Shown in pieces: positions 25,813 to 35,677 of a stretch of DNA of 64,000 nucleotides. A program made the translations under genes and the position numbers. The stretch is taken from contig JACKHH010000014.1 of NCBI GenBank assembly GCA_020639095.1, forward strand, positions 1 to 64,000, in the 5' to 3' direction. The stretch comes from Phycisphaerales bacterium (GTDB lineage Bacteria > Planctomycetota > Phycisphaerae > UBA1845). Position 1 is the stretch's first letter. Each line of letters begins with the position of its first letter. The notes beneath the pieces were generated by a model. The model ran no database searches. It had not been told where the DNA came from and worked only from the letters and a program-made list of their open reading frames with translations.

Positions 25813-28155
25813 ATGAACTACAAGACAACGCTGCTGCTGTTCGTGCTCGTCGTGATCGTGGTCGGCGCGATCTTCGTCTTCCAGAACAACGCGCCCCCCA
25901 CCACGCCCACGCTGCCGCCCGAACCGACACCGCCCACGCAATCGGCGGAGAAGCCGTTGGTCGAGGACTTTGGCGACGCGGTGAGCATTACGGTGCAGCA
26001 CGGCAATGACGCGCCTTGGCGCTTCGAACGCGATCGCAACTCCGGCAGCCCGTCCGCGGGTTGGAACATGGTGGAGCCGTACGCGTGCGGTGTTGCCGAT
26101 TGGCAGGTCGCACAGATCGCCTCACGCATCAAGGGCCTCAAATACACCGTCAAATACGACAAGCCGGGCGACGGCATGACCGCGGAGCAGGCCGGTCTCG
26201 ATGCGCCGCGCGCCGCCGTGACGGTGGTCGACGACAAGGACAAGAAAATCGAGGTGCAGGTCGGCAGGAACGAGGGCGAGACGGATTCGTACGTTCGCCT
26301 TGCCGGCAGCGACGCGATCTACCGGGTGAAACCGTCGCTCAAGACGCTGCTCAAAGACAAGGCCATCGACTACCGCGAGCAGCAGCTCTTCACCATTCCA
26401 CCCAACAGCGTCGTGCAGATCGCAATCACCGAACGCGCCGATGATGGCACGATGAGCGAATACGAACTGGTCAAGAACGGTGCGGATTGGCGTTTCACCA
26501 AGCCCGCTCCCGCGAAGGCTGTTGCGGAGAAGATTCGCACGCTGGAAAGCGGTATCCGTTCGCTGCGTGCCCTGGCGTGGGTGGATGGCGCTGCGCAGGA
26601 CATGCAGGTGTACGGACTTGATCCCGCACCGCTGACCGTGACGGTCACCACCGAGGAGGTCGCGGAAACGCCGGCGGACACGACAACGGACGGCGAAGCG
26701 CCCCCGCCACCGCCGCCGGTCATGAACACGTACACCGTACATTTCTCGACCGCGACGCCGCTGGGCGAGGACAACAAGGTTTATCTGCGAGCCGGTGACG
26801 AGAACGCGGTCGCCACCGTGATGAAGACGACGGTCGACAAGTTCCGCCCCGATCTCAAAGAGTGGCGCGACAACCGCCTGCTCGAACGCGACCCCGCCCA
26901 AGCCGAACGCATCACGCTGACCACGGACGGCAAGACGACGACCTATCAGCGAACCGGTGCGGACTGGGCGTTCGCCGATTCGAACGCACCCGCCGATGGC
27001 ACGGAATTCCGCAAATTGCTCGGCGCGCTGAAGGACACGCAGGCGCTCAACTTTGAGTCGGGCATATCAGCCGATCCGGAGCGGTTCGGGTTCGACGCCC
27101 CACGCGGCGTCGTGGAAATTGCCTATGGCGACGGCACCACGCGCAAGCTGGTCTTCGGTGCGTACGCCGATCCCAAGACCCAGCGCCTCGTCTTCGCGCA
27201 CGTCGATGACGGCGACACCGCGATGAAGCTGCACAATCGCGACGTCTCGCTCATCCTCCGCAGCCCCGAGGCGTTCCGCGATCGCACCGTGGCTGCCATG
27301 GCGGAAAAGAAGCTGCGCAGCGTGACCGTCACCAGCCCCGTCGAAGACAAGCCGATGACCGTCAAGCTCGACAAGGACGGCGACGCGTGGAGCATGGTCG
27401 AACCGGTCGCAAGTGCCGTGAACGATTCCGCGGTCCGCGCTCTCGTCGCCCTGCTGGGTAATTTCCACGCGACGAACCTGATCGATCGCGGCGACAACAG
27501 TCTCGGCGATTACGGCTTGGATGATCCGCAGGTGCGTTTGGTTTACACCTATCAGCCCGATCCGATCCTGCACGTGAGCAGCAACGGCGTGACACCGGTT
27601 GAATCCGAACCACAATCGCTCGAAATCGACCTCGCGCGCAAGGACGGCAAGCTGTACGCGTTGCGTGCGGAAAACGACGGCGTGGTGTACGAAGTGCCCG
27701 CGACGGTGTGGCAAACGCTGACTGCGGAATTCCGCAAGACCGATCTGTTCAGCTTCGATGCCGAGCAGGTGTCGAAGGTCAGCTTCCGCGACGGTGACGA
27801 CACGCAAGGTTTCGAGCAGGACAACGGCAAGTGGCTGTACGTCCCCGAAGCCGATATTCCAGTCGACGCGACGGCGGTGAAGAACTACGTGCTGCGCGTC
27901 CACGATCTGAAGGTGCAGCGCGTCATCGAGTACAACGCGAGCGACCTAGCCGCGTATGAACTGGATGCACCGCAATACGAATTGACGGTCGACGTGGACG
28001 GCCAAACGCTGCCCGCCCTGTTGATTTCGAGCAAGACGGACCCGAGCGGCGCCCACTACGCCAAGTCCGCGGGGGCTCCGCACGTCTTTTTGCTGCCGAA
28101 GGACGTACTGGACCGGGTGAGAATCTCGCTGAACGAGTTTGAGCAGAAAGGCTAG
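25813..28155 (+). CDS. DUF4340-repeat membrane-anchored protein
   Basis: 780 residues. An N-terminal anchor (LLLFVLVVIVVGAIFVF) is followed by a Pro/Thr linker and several repeats of the DUF4340 pattern: W-x-x-x-EP, a conserved residue block such as YGLDDPQVRLVYTY, then L-x-V-x-x-xGD strands. At least three repeats are visible (around residues 60, 370 and 510). It begins 6 nt after the GldG-like stop. DUF4340 proteins regularly close Gld-like ABC operons; function unknown, presumably extracytoplasmic. Confidence 0.9.
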   Translation: MNYKTTLLLFVLVVIVVGAIFVFQNNAPPTTPTLPPEPTPPTQSAEKPLVEDFGDAVSITVQHGNDAPWRFERDRNSGSPSAGWNMVEPYACGVADWQVAQIASRIKGLKYTVKYDKPGDGMTAEQAGLDAPRAAVTVVDDKDKKIEVQVGRNEGETDSYVRLAGSDAIYRVKPSLKTLLKDKAIDYREQQLFTIPPNSVVQIAITERADDGTMSEYELVKNGADWRFTKPAPAKAVAEKIRTLESGIRSLRALAWVDGAAQDMQVYGLDPAPLTVTVTTEEVAETPADTTTDGEAPPPPPPVMNTYTVHFSTATPLGEDNKVYLRAGDENAVATVMKTTVDKFRPDLKEWRDNRLLERDPAQAERITLTTDGKTTTYQRTGADWAFADSNAPADGTEFRKLLGALKDTQALNFESGISADPERFGFDAPRGVVEIAYGDGTTRKLVFGAYADPKTQRLVFAHVDDGDTAMKLHNRDVSLILRSPEAFRDRTVAAMAEKKLRSVTVTSPVEDKPMTVKLDKDGDAWSMVEPVASAVNDSAVRALVALLGNFHATNLIDRGDNSLGDYGLDDPQVRLVYTYQPDPILHVSSNGVTPVESEPQSLEIDLARKDGKLYALRAENDGVVYEVPATVWQTLTAEFRKTDLFSFDAEQVSKVSFRDGDDTQGFEQDNGKWLYVPEADIPVDATAVKNYVLRVHDLKVQRVIEYNASDLAAYELDAPQYELTVDVDGQTLPALLISSKTDPSGAHYAKSAGAPHVFLLPKDVLDRVRISLNEFEQKG

Positions 28156-28264
28156 GAGACTCTAGCCAAACCCCGCGTATTACCCATTCTCCGGATATGC
28201 CGGCAAGTGCGTTCTAAGGAAAGCATTTGTCGGCATTTGTGTAGCTTGTTCATTCGCAAGTGGG

Positions 28265-28292
28265 TTGTACGCTATCAAGCGTGAGTTACAAT
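28265..28292 (+). promoter_or_regulatory. Predicted sigma-70 promoter of metG
   Basis: TTGTAC (28265-28270), 16-nt spacer, TACAAT (28287-28292). The expected start near 28299 gives a 45-nt leader before the metG ATG. Confidence 0.5.
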
Positions 28293-28344
28293 CACGCATT
28301 CGGAGTTTTTGCAGTATTGGCGCGGCGACGGGCATTTTATCGGA

Positions 28345-30087
28345 ATGAGCAACCCAAGATACCTGGTGACGGCCGCCTTGCCGTACTCGAACAACCGGCT
28401 TCACGTGGGGCACATCGCCGGCGCGTATTTGCCGGCGGATATTTATGTGCGATACCTGCGGGCGCGCGGACATGACGTTCGGTTCATCTGCGGAAGCGAC
28501 GACAACGGCGTGGCTGCGCTGAAGAGCGCACGCGAAGAAGGCGTGAGTGTTGAAGCGCTCACAGCCAAGTACAATAGGTCGCAGCGAGAATCGTTTGCGG
28601 GGCTGGGTATCAACTTCGACATCTTTGGTGGCACACACCAGCCGGGATTTGTCGAAACGCATGAACGCCTGAGCCAGGAATTCTTTTTGAGGATTCACGA
28701 GAAGGGCCTGTTTACGAAGCGGACGACACGACAGCTCTACGATCTGGAGGCACAGCAATTCCTGCCGGATCGTTTCGTCACGGGCACCTGCCCGTTTTGC
28801 AAGTCGCCGGGCGCGTATGGCGATCAGTGCGAAAATTGTAACCGGGTGATGGAGCAGACGGAGTTGATCAACCCGATCAGCACCATGACTGGGACGACAC
28901 CGGAACCGCGTGAGACCACGCACTGGTTTCTGCGGCTCGATCAGTTGCAGGATCGGCTGGCGACGTGGCTGCGGGAGAAGAAGGATCCGCAGAAGGCGGA
29001 CGCCCAATGGCGTGCGATCGTGATCAATCAGTCGGTAGGACGCATAGAGAGCGAAGGGCTGCCCGAGCGGGCGATGACCCGCGACATGAGTTGGGGCGTC
29101 CCGGTTCCGCTGAATGACCCGGATGCCGCGGGAAAAGTGCTGTACGTGTGGTTCGACGCACCGATCGGATATGTCTCGTTTACCTCGGTGCTCTGCGACC
29201 AACTTGGCGAGGGTGCGGACGGGTATCGCGATTGGTGGATGAACCCGGATTGCCGCGTGGTGAACTTCATCGGCGAGGACAACATCGTGTTCCACGCGAT
29301 CACGTTCCCCGCGATGATGCTCGCGACGCACGAGAGCGATTCGATTCAGGGAGAAGCCGGTGAGTACCAGCTTCCCCACAACGTCGTGGCCAATGCGTTT
29401 TTGAACTTCAAGTTCCCCGGCCAGGACGAGGAGAAGATGAGCAAGAGCCGGGGCACTGCGCTGTGGATTGAGGACTACCTCGAAGCATATGATCCTGATC
29501 CGCTGCGCTACTACCTGACGGCGATTGCTCCCGAGCAGCAGCGGGCCGCGTTCGAGATGGCGGACTTCGTCAGTCGCAACAATGGCGAATTGCTCGCGGC
29601 GCTGGGAAATCTGGTCAACCGTACGTTGACCTTTGCGCACAAGTACTTCGACGGGAAGGTTCCCGATCCCGGCGAGCGCGACACGTTCGATCGCGAACAT
29701 CTCGAACGCTGTCGCAAGCAGGTTGCTCGCGTCACGGAAGAACTCGAAGCGTGCCGATTCAAGTCGGCGCTCGAGGAGATGATGGTTCTCGCGCGACACG
29801 GCAACGGCTACTTCGACGCAACCAAGCCGTTCCAGACGCGCAAGACCGACATGGCTGCGTGCGGGCGGGCCGTCAATGTGTGCCTCCAAACGGTGCGCAC
29901 GCTGACGACGGTGATGGCGCCGTTCCTGCCGTTCAGCGCCGAGCGGTGCCTGCGAATGCTGGGATTGGATGAAAGCGCCTTGGGCTGGGACACCGCCTCG
30001 GATGAGCTTCCGGCGGGCCATGCGCTCGGTGAAACTGAATATTTGGTGAAAAAGCTTGATCCCGACGAGGTGTTGGGAGTCGCATAG
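28345..30087 (+). CDS. metG: Methionyl-tRNA synthetase
   Basis: 580 residues of class I MetRS, which charges tRNA-Met in the cytoplasm. Seen: catalytic HVGH (residues 22-25) after LVTAALPYSNNRL, the zinc knuckle CPFCKSP ... CENC, WFDAPIGYVSFT, GEDNIVFHAITFPAMM, and KMSKSRG. The anticodon-binding helical domain with NLVNRTLTF and NGYFDATKPF follows. The C-terminal tRNA-binding EMAP-like domain of longer MetRS is absent. The ATG at 28345 starts exactly at the conserved N-terminus. No T-box was recognised. Confidence 0.97.
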   Translation: MSNPRYLVTAALPYSNNRLHVGHIAGAYLPADIYVRYLRARGHDVRFICGSDDNGVAALKSAREEGVSVEALTAKYNRSQRESFAGLGINFDIFGGTHQPGFVETHERLSQEFFLRIHEKGLFTKRTTRQLYDLEAQQFLPDRFVTGTCPFCKSPGAYGDQCENCNRVMEQTELINPISTMTGTTPEPRETTHWFLRLDQLQDRLATWLREKKDPQKADAQWRAIVINQSVGRIESEGLPERAMTRDMSWGVPVPLNDPDAAGKVLYVWFDAPIGYVSFTSVLCDQLGEGADGYRDWWMNPDCRVVNFIGEDNIVFHAITFPAMMLATHESDSIQGEAGEYQLPHNVVANAFLNFKFPGQDEEKMSKSRGTALWIEDYLEAYDPDPLRYYLTAIAPEQQRAAFEMADFVSRNNGELLAALGNLVNRTLTFAHKYFDGKVPDPGERDTFDREHLERCRKQVARVTEELEACRFKSALEEMMVLARHGNGYFDATKPFQTRKTDMAACGRAVNVCLQTVRTLTTVMAPFLPFSAERCLRMLGLDESALGWDTASDELPAGHALGETEYLVKKLDPDEVLGVA

Positions 30088-30320
30088 CCGTGGCGGGCTG
30101 ATCGGCCCTGACGGGGCTGATAATTGGGATTGTGTGGTATGGTAGGACTTGAAGTGGGCGTTTTTTGAGGCGGGGAGAGGAGCAAGCGTATTTGCGAATT
30201 GGTGGTGGTTTTGTCGATAAGAGGCCTGATTGAACTGGATATGCCGGGTGGGACGACTTTTAGCCAAAAGCCCCCCCACCCAGTGGCCGATTTACGCGCA
30301 TCCTTGAAAGGGGGACCGAT

Positions 30321-32594
30321 ATGAATGTAGGAAAACGGGCTGTTACTATTCTTGCCGCGGTTTGCGGGCTCGCCGTCTTGTCGACGGGTTGCCGCAATGA
30401 AATGCCGCACTCCTTCTTTACGTGGCCGTCGACCGGTACGGTCGAGCAGACCCACGCGAAGCCGCCGCAGAGCGGTTATCTCAAAGACTGGGATCCGTAC
30501 GCCCGGGAGTTGCTCGTTGAGCCGCACGAAGCGACCAACCCCGTCAGCACCCAGCACGTGATCGTCGCCACCGTGAACGACGAATACGGCGAGCCGCTTC
30601 CCAACCGTCGCGTCGAGTGGATTCTCTCGCGCGGTGGCGTCGGTGACATCGTCGAAGTCGACGAGAGTGGCTGGCGTGCGAGCCGTGGCTACAAGGTGAG
30701 CAACCAGTACGCGATCAGCCACACGGCCAATCGCGACCGCGTGCTCACGATGGGCACTGACGACCCGTCGGATGATATCACCATCCACCGTGGTCAGACC
30801 TGGTGCGTTATTACCTCGCCGGTCGAGGGCGACACGCACGTCACGGTCTACTGCCCCGCAATCTACGATTGGAACAAGCACAAGGTCTTCGTGACCAAGC
30901 ACTGGTACGACGTGCAGTGGATGTTCCCCGAGCCGGCAACCAACCCGGTCGGCACCACGCATGAGTTCACCACGCTGGTAACGCAGGCTTCCGACGGCGC
31001 CCCGCTGCCGGGTTACGAAGTCACGTACAAGATCGTTGATGGACCGGCTGGCAGCTTCGACGGCAAGCAGACCGTTACGGTCGAGACCGACGCAAGCGGC
31101 GCCGCAACCGTAACGCTCAAGCAGGATAGTCCGGTTGCAGGCACCAACAACATCGAGGTGGACATTGTTCGCCCGGCCAATGAGCAGTGCTGCCTGCCTG
31201 GCGCTCACATCGCCACGGGCATGACGTCGAAGACTTGGGTCGCTCCGAAGATCGCGATCACCAAGGACGCACCGGCTCAGAAGGCGCTCGGCGATCAGTT
31301 CCAGTACGACATCAACGTGTCGAACCCGTCAACTGTTACGGCGACGGACGTGAAGGTGACCGACGTGCTGCCGAACGGTATCGCGTACGTCTCCAGCACG
31401 CCGGCAGCGAGCGTTTCGGGTCAGACGCTGACGTGGTCGCTCGGCGAGGTGGCTGGTGGCGGTAACGCCAGCATCCGCGTCCTGGTCAAGGGCACGCAGA
31501 CGGGTGACTTCAACAACTGTGCCGAGGTGAACGCGAACATGGGCCTCACCGCACGCGACTGTGCGACGACCCGTATCGTGAACGCCAAGCTGGTGCTCGA
31601 GAAGACCTGCCAGCCGGAAGCCATGCTGTGCGACGAGATTCCGTTCAAGGTCGTCGTCCGCAACACGGGTGATGGCCCCGCGACGAACGTCCAGATCACC
31701 GATGAACTGCCCGCCGGTCTGACGACCACGGACGGCAAGTCGACGATGCTGTTCAACGCCGGCACGCTCGAAGCGGGTCAGGCGAAGCAGGCGACGTTCA
31801 CCGTGAAGGCCGACAAGCCTGGCACGTACACCAACCGCGCCAAGGTCACCGCCGACGGTGGTCTGACGGCTGAGGATTCGTGCGAGACGATCGTCCGCCA
31901 GCCGGTTCTCCAGGTCACCAAGGAAGGCCCGGACATGCGGTTCGTCGGTCGTCCGGTCGCTTACAAGGTGACGGTGAAGAACACCGGTGATTCACCGGCG
32001 AACAACACCGTGCTGACCGATCGCCTGCCGTCGGGTGTTGAGTTGCTCAGCGCCAGCGGCGACCCGCAGCAGGGTCAGGGCACCTTGACCTGGCGTCTGG
32101 GTACGCTGGCTCCGGGTGAAGCGAAGTCGTTCGACGTCAGCGTGAAGTCGAACACCGCGGGCACGTTGAAGAACTGCGCGAATGCGACGGCTGACTGTGC
32201 CGAAGCAAGCGAGTGCATCGACACCGAGGTCAAGGGTATCCCGGCTATCCTCCTTGAGGTGGTCGATATTGAGGACCCGATCGAGGTCGGCAGCAACGTG
32301 CAGTACGTGATCACCGTGACGAACCAGGGTTCGGCGGTCGGCACGAACATCAAGATCGTGGCGACGCTGCCTGCTGAGCAGGACTACGTGGCGTCCGATG
32401 GCCCGACGCAGGCAACTGTCGACGGCAAGGACGTGACGTTCGCCCCGCTGCCCAGCCTGGCTCCGAAGGCGCGTGCAACGTTCCGCGTAACCACCAAGGG
32501 TAACGCGGCCGCTGACACCCGCTTCAAGGTGGTCATGACCAGCGACCAGATCAGCAGCCCGGTTCAGGAAACCGAGGCGACGAACGTCTACTAG
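30321..32594 (+). CDS. Cysteine-rich DUF11-repeat lipoprotein (OmcB-like)
   Basis: 757 residues. A lipoprotein signal ends at the lipobox STGC (Cys24). Residues about 70-300 hold two Ig-like segments (IVATVNDEYGEPLPNRRVEW and TTLVTQASDGAPLPGYEVTY). Four DUF11 repeats follow, opening with ITKDAPAQKALGDQFQYDI, LEKTCQPEAMLCDEIPFKV, VTKEGPDMRFVGRPVAYKV and VVDIEDPIEVGSNVQYVIT. Paired cysteines (NNCAEV/RDCATT, KNCANATADC) suggest disulfide crosslinks. Chlamydial OmcB has the same design and builds a disulfide-linked envelope layer; the shared role here is inference. A strong terminator follows. Confidence 0.85.
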   Translation: MNVGKRAVTILAAVCGLAVLSTGCRNEMPHSFFTWPSTGTVEQTHAKPPQSGYLKDWDPYARELLVEPHEATNPVSTQHVIVATVNDEYGEPLPNRRVEWILSRGGVGDIVEVDESGWRASRGYKVSNQYAISHTANRDRVLTMGTDDPSDDITIHRGQTWCVITSPVEGDTHVTVYCPAIYDWNKHKVFVTKHWYDVQWMFPEPATNPVGTTHEFTTLVTQASDGAPLPGYEVTYKIVDGPAGSFDGKQTVTVETDASGAATVTLKQDSPVAGTNNIEVDIVRPANEQCCLPGAHIATGMTSKTWVAPKIAITKDAPAQKALGDQFQYDINVSNPSTVTATDVKVTDVLPNGIAYVSSTPAASVSGQTLTWSLGEVAGGGNASIRVLVKGTQTGDFNNCAEVNANMGLTARDCATTRIVNAKLVLEKTCQPEAMLCDEIPFKVVVRNTGDGPATNVQITDELPAGLTTTDGKSTMLFNAGTLEAGQAKQATFTVKADKPGTYTNRAKVTADGGLTAEDSCETIVRQPVLQVTKEGPDMRFVGRPVAYKVTVKNTGDSPANNTVLTDRLPSGVELLSASGDPQQGQGTLTWRLGTLAPGEAKSFDVSVKSNTAGTLKNCANATADCAEASECIDTEVKGIPAILLEVVDIEDPIEVGSNVQYVITVTNQGSAVGTNIKIVATLPAEQDYVASDGPTQATVDGKDVTFAPLPSLAPKARATFRVTTKGNAAADTRFKVVMTSDQISSPVQETEATNVY

Positions 32595-32624
32595 TTCGTC
32601 CGCTGATTTAAGCTAGTCCCAACC

Positions 32625-32660
32625 GGGGGCGTCGATCGCAAGATCGACGCCCCCTTTTTT
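32625..32660 (+). terminator. Rho-independent terminator after the DUF11 gene
   Basis: A perfect 13-bp stem GGGGGCGTCGATC, GCAA tetraloop and complement, followed by six T. It starts 30 nt after the stop. Confidence 0.95.
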
Positions 32661-33011
32661 GTTGCGCAGGATTCGTGAGGCGGGTGCGCACTGCCGGGTC
32701 GCAATTGGGATTTCGCAAAGTCGCTTACCGGAGCGGCGGAAATCCGCAGCATTGCGTCCAAGATCATTACGTTGGACAAGAAATGGAAACACCAAGCAAG
32801 TTCAATAGCCGGGCGAATGCCGTATGATATTTCGCAATCACCCGGTTTCCGCCCCCATGGAGCCGCTGCGCCATTCCACAACGTCCATGCCGGAATCCCC
32901 GATTGCGCTTGCCTCGACTTATCGAAAATCGGTAGGATTGAACTGGGCCGGAACCGGCTCACCAACGACCGGGCAAGCAATCAATTCTCAACTCCAACCG
33001 GTGAGGTGATC
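32661..33011. other. Intergenic region, nothing further seen
   Basis: About 350 bases between the terminator and the dockerin-protein start. A TATGAT at about 32822 could be a -10 but lacks a good -35. No gene or repeat recognised. Confidence 0.4.
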
Positions 33012-34616
33012 ATGCGCGTCCCCATGTTGTCACTGATGACGCTGTTGTCGTTTGCGACACTCGCGTCCGGCGATGCAGACCGGTGGGAAATCACCTCGCA
33101 GTCGCGAAGGGTGTGGACGGAGATCAGCGCGTCCGCACCAGGGGATTTCGCCACGGATGGCGGCGAACACGTCGCCGACTTCGGGCTCTTCGATAAAACA
33201 GTCGCCAGCAATGTGGCCGTGAGTGGCCCAGGCGACGTGACAGCAAGTGCCAGCGCGTCGGCGAACCAGACCTCGATCCTGACGACGCGCAAGGTCGTTG
33301 CGAGCGGTACCGCCGGCGGGGGTTCGAGTTCTTTCGGCGCCAATACGCGAACTGAAACAGACGCAACTTCGAGTCTATTCGTCACGTTCGTGCTCGCGGA
33401 GGACGCCAAGCTTCGTCTCAGCGGCGAATTGTTGTCCGACAGCTTCGGCCAGTGCAATGTTAACCTGACAGGTCCAAACTTCTTCTCCTACACGTTGGTC
33501 GTTCAGGACGACGGCGCGATGCAAACAGTCGCCGAGGAATGGGAAATCACGGCGGGCGAATACACCTTCCATATCGACGCTTTTGCGGACACGGAAACGA
33601 TCGGCGGCGGCAGCCAGGGGCAGGGCGCTGGATTCGCGATTGAATTGTCCCTGGTCAAATGTGGTGATCCGAATGAACTTGAACTACTTGAGGATGTCGC
33701 CTTTGCCGTAAACAGCGACAACGGAAATCTCTATCGCAGCGCCGACGCCTTCACCTCGCTGCATTGGTCGCAGATCTCTGCTCTGGGTGACGCTCGGTGT
33801 CTGGCGATACACCCGTTGACCGGAATCTTGTACGCACTGCTCGGCGAGGGCGACGCTCAGGCATTGGTGACCGTCGATCCCGTTACGGGCGAGGTCGTGA
33901 CAACGATCGACGTCACGATTGATAGCATTTGGCCCCCGACCTTGTTAAGCGGTTTGCTCGACATCGGATTTCATGCCGATGGCACGCTCTATTGCACTTG
34001 GATTGAACTATTCGCAAGCAGCGTCATCGGAACGCTTGATCCGGAAACCGGCGTCGCGACTGCGGCTGGGCTGCCGAGTTCAACAGATTCACCGGACGTT
34101 GCGATCACCATCGATCCCGCCACGGAATTGCTCTATCGCGCCAATGGCAACAGCATGGTTGTGACCGATCTTGCAACCGGCGCAACATCTCCTGTCGCAC
34201 TGAGCAATCCGCCGACCATGAGCGCGCTCGCGTTTCCAACAAATGGCGGAACGATGCTTGCCGGCACGCCGGAAGGTGAAACGTACATCATCGATCCGCC
34301 CACCGGGACGTCGTCAATTGTTCCAGGAGTCGGACTTTCGGGAATCGCGATCGACGGATTGGATATCTTGCCGGCCCTGGAAATCGCCGGGGATCCGGCT
34401 GTGTGCGTCACGGTACCCGGCGCGCACGGTGATTACGATGGCAACGGTGTGTTGTCCGCCGCGGATGTCGCGGGATTGTCGGATTGCCTGACGGGTCCCG
34501 GCGGCGGTATTGCGACGGGCGCATGCCTTGCAGCCGATGTCGACGAAGACGGCGACGCGGATCTGGCGGACTATGAAATCCTGATGCGGAATGCGGGGAC
34601 CGGTGCGGCGCGGTAA
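33012..34616 (+). CDS. Secreted dockerin-type protein with beta-propeller-like core
   Basis: 534 residues. Signal peptide MRVPMLSLMTLLSFATLASG. The middle has repeated segments such as LYRSADAFTSLHWSQI, LVTVDPVTGEVVTTID, IGTLDPETGVATAAGLP and YIIDPPTGTSSIV, suggesting a propeller of weakly similar blades. The C-terminus has two dockerin Ca loops, DYDGNGVLSAADV and DVDEDGDADLADY, about 30 residues apart. GAGGTGAT precedes the ATG; the open frame further upstream is not used. Function unknown; dockerin loops in this lineage occur without known cohesins. Confidence 0.82.
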   Translation: MRVPMLSLMTLLSFATLASGDADRWEITSQSRRVWTEISASAPGDFATDGGEHVADFGLFDKTVASNVAVSGPGDVTASASASANQTSILTTRKVVASGTAGGGSSSFGANTRTETDATSSLFVTFVLAEDAKLRLSGELLSDSFGQCNVNLTGPNFFSYTLVVQDDGAMQTVAEEWEITAGEYTFHIDAFADTETIGGGSQGQGAGFAIELSLVKCGDPNELELLEDVAFAVNSDNGNLYRSADAFTSLHWSQISALGDARCLAIHPLTGILYALLGEGDAQALVTVDPVTGEVVTTIDVTIDSIWPPTLLSGLLDIGFHADGTLYCTWIELFASSVIGTLDPETGVATAAGLPSSTDSPDVAITIDPATELLYRANGNSMVVTDLATGATSPVALSNPPTMSALAFPTNGGTMLAGTPEGETYIIDPPTGTSSIVPGVGLSGIAIDGLDILPALEIAGDPAVCVTVPGAHGDYDGNGVLSAADVAGLSDCLTGPGGGIATGACLAADVDEDGDADLADYEILMRNAGTGAAR

Positions 34617-34789
34617 CGTCGCACAACCCGTTGCCGCGCACCACCGAGGTTTCATGAATTGCGAATGCGAGTACGAAGTCGAAGTTTCCCAATGGCTCGC
34701 ATTCGCGTGATCGCCAGGTCGAGAACCCCGATAGAGCGGGCTCCAAGGCACATCAGCTCCGCCCAGTAAACCAGCCCTAATGGGCCAGC

Positions 34790-35442
34790 CTAGTATGATA
34801 TGACAGCGCTACGAAGAATCGAGTCGACGGTTGTTTCGCATTCGGCTTTCCTAGGATGCTTCGTTGCGTTCCTGGCAGTAGTTACACTGTTTGATCAGTT
34901 CACCCCAGGCACGCCACCAGCGGTTCCAGATCTTGGATGCCAGCGTGTTCGCGGCGTCCGCGACCTGCTCCAGCGTGATCCGCGGGTTTTTCCCCCCGCA
35001 ACCGTTGCGTTTGTGCGGCCCGGAAGTACATCGCCATCCGCGCGCACAGCCAATGCCGAATCAGGCTCGTGTACATCCGCACCTCGAACGCACCGAACCC
35101 GGTCTCCTGTTTCGCACGCTCGAACCACTTCTCCACGTGCCATCGCCCCAGCGCGACCGCCAACAGCTGTTGCCAACTCACGCCGCTGCGTGCGTTTCGC
35201 GCATCCATCAACCAGTAAGGCCGGTCCGTCGGCTTCGATAACGGCCCCGGTCCCGCAGCCAGTGCGTAAACGTCGGTTCGCGTTTGAAGCATTGCCGAAA
35301 ACGCGATAGCAGACCGCACAGCACCGGCGGCAACGATTCCAACTGACCGCCAGTCATGTCACAGGCCTCCCTATTCAACCTGTGACCCCTCATCGTCTTG
35401 CCCACTCACAAAGCTTGCGCCAAAATAGCGCTGTCATACTAG
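34790..35442. mobile_element. Truncated insertion sequence with terminal inverted repeats
   Basis: About 650 bases. The left end (34790-34811) and the reverse complement of the right end (35426-35442) share CTAGTA...TGACAGCGCTA; the left copy has five extra bases. Inside is a decayed transposase on the minus strand. A full IS would be roughly twice this length, so the element is internally deleted. No clear target duplication was found. Confidence 0.75.
34851..35405 (-). pseudogene. Transposase remnant (IS701/IS4-like DDE), frameshifted
   Basis: Three blocks lie in different frames. The N-terminal block (TGGQLESLPPVLCGLLSRF) starts near 35360. The catalytic C-terminal block in another frame contains YWLMDAR, WQQLLAVALGRWHVEKWFER and KQETGFGAFEVR, which carries the conserved Glu of the DDE triad. 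A tail ITLEQVADAANTLASKIWN ... continues in a third frame after a G6A5 run near 34989 and stops at 34851. The two Asp-containing segments are missing. Inactive as it stands. Family assignment is by pattern only. Confidence 0.75.
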
Positions 35443-35677
35443 GCCGGGACTTTAGCCGCGGTAAGCAATGGCGCTCATCAGACAATAGCCCGGTTCACCG
35501 GGCTTCTCGACCCGCTCGACGAGGCCGCCGACGCCCATCGAGGACGCCGGCATCGGGTCGCGCGACCCAACTCGCCGAACCCTCTTCCTCCCCGTCCGGC
35601 ACTTCGATCATCCGGTTCGCACAACGCCTGCTATAATAGAACCTGAAGGCCCACGCTCCCCCAGCAGGAGATGAGCG

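Noticed and set aside
28180..30279. 699-codon open frame on the minus strand
   Set aside because: It is entirely antisense to metG, whose plus-strand motifs (HVGH, KMSKS, zinc knuckle) are unmistakable; a by-product of high GC codon use.
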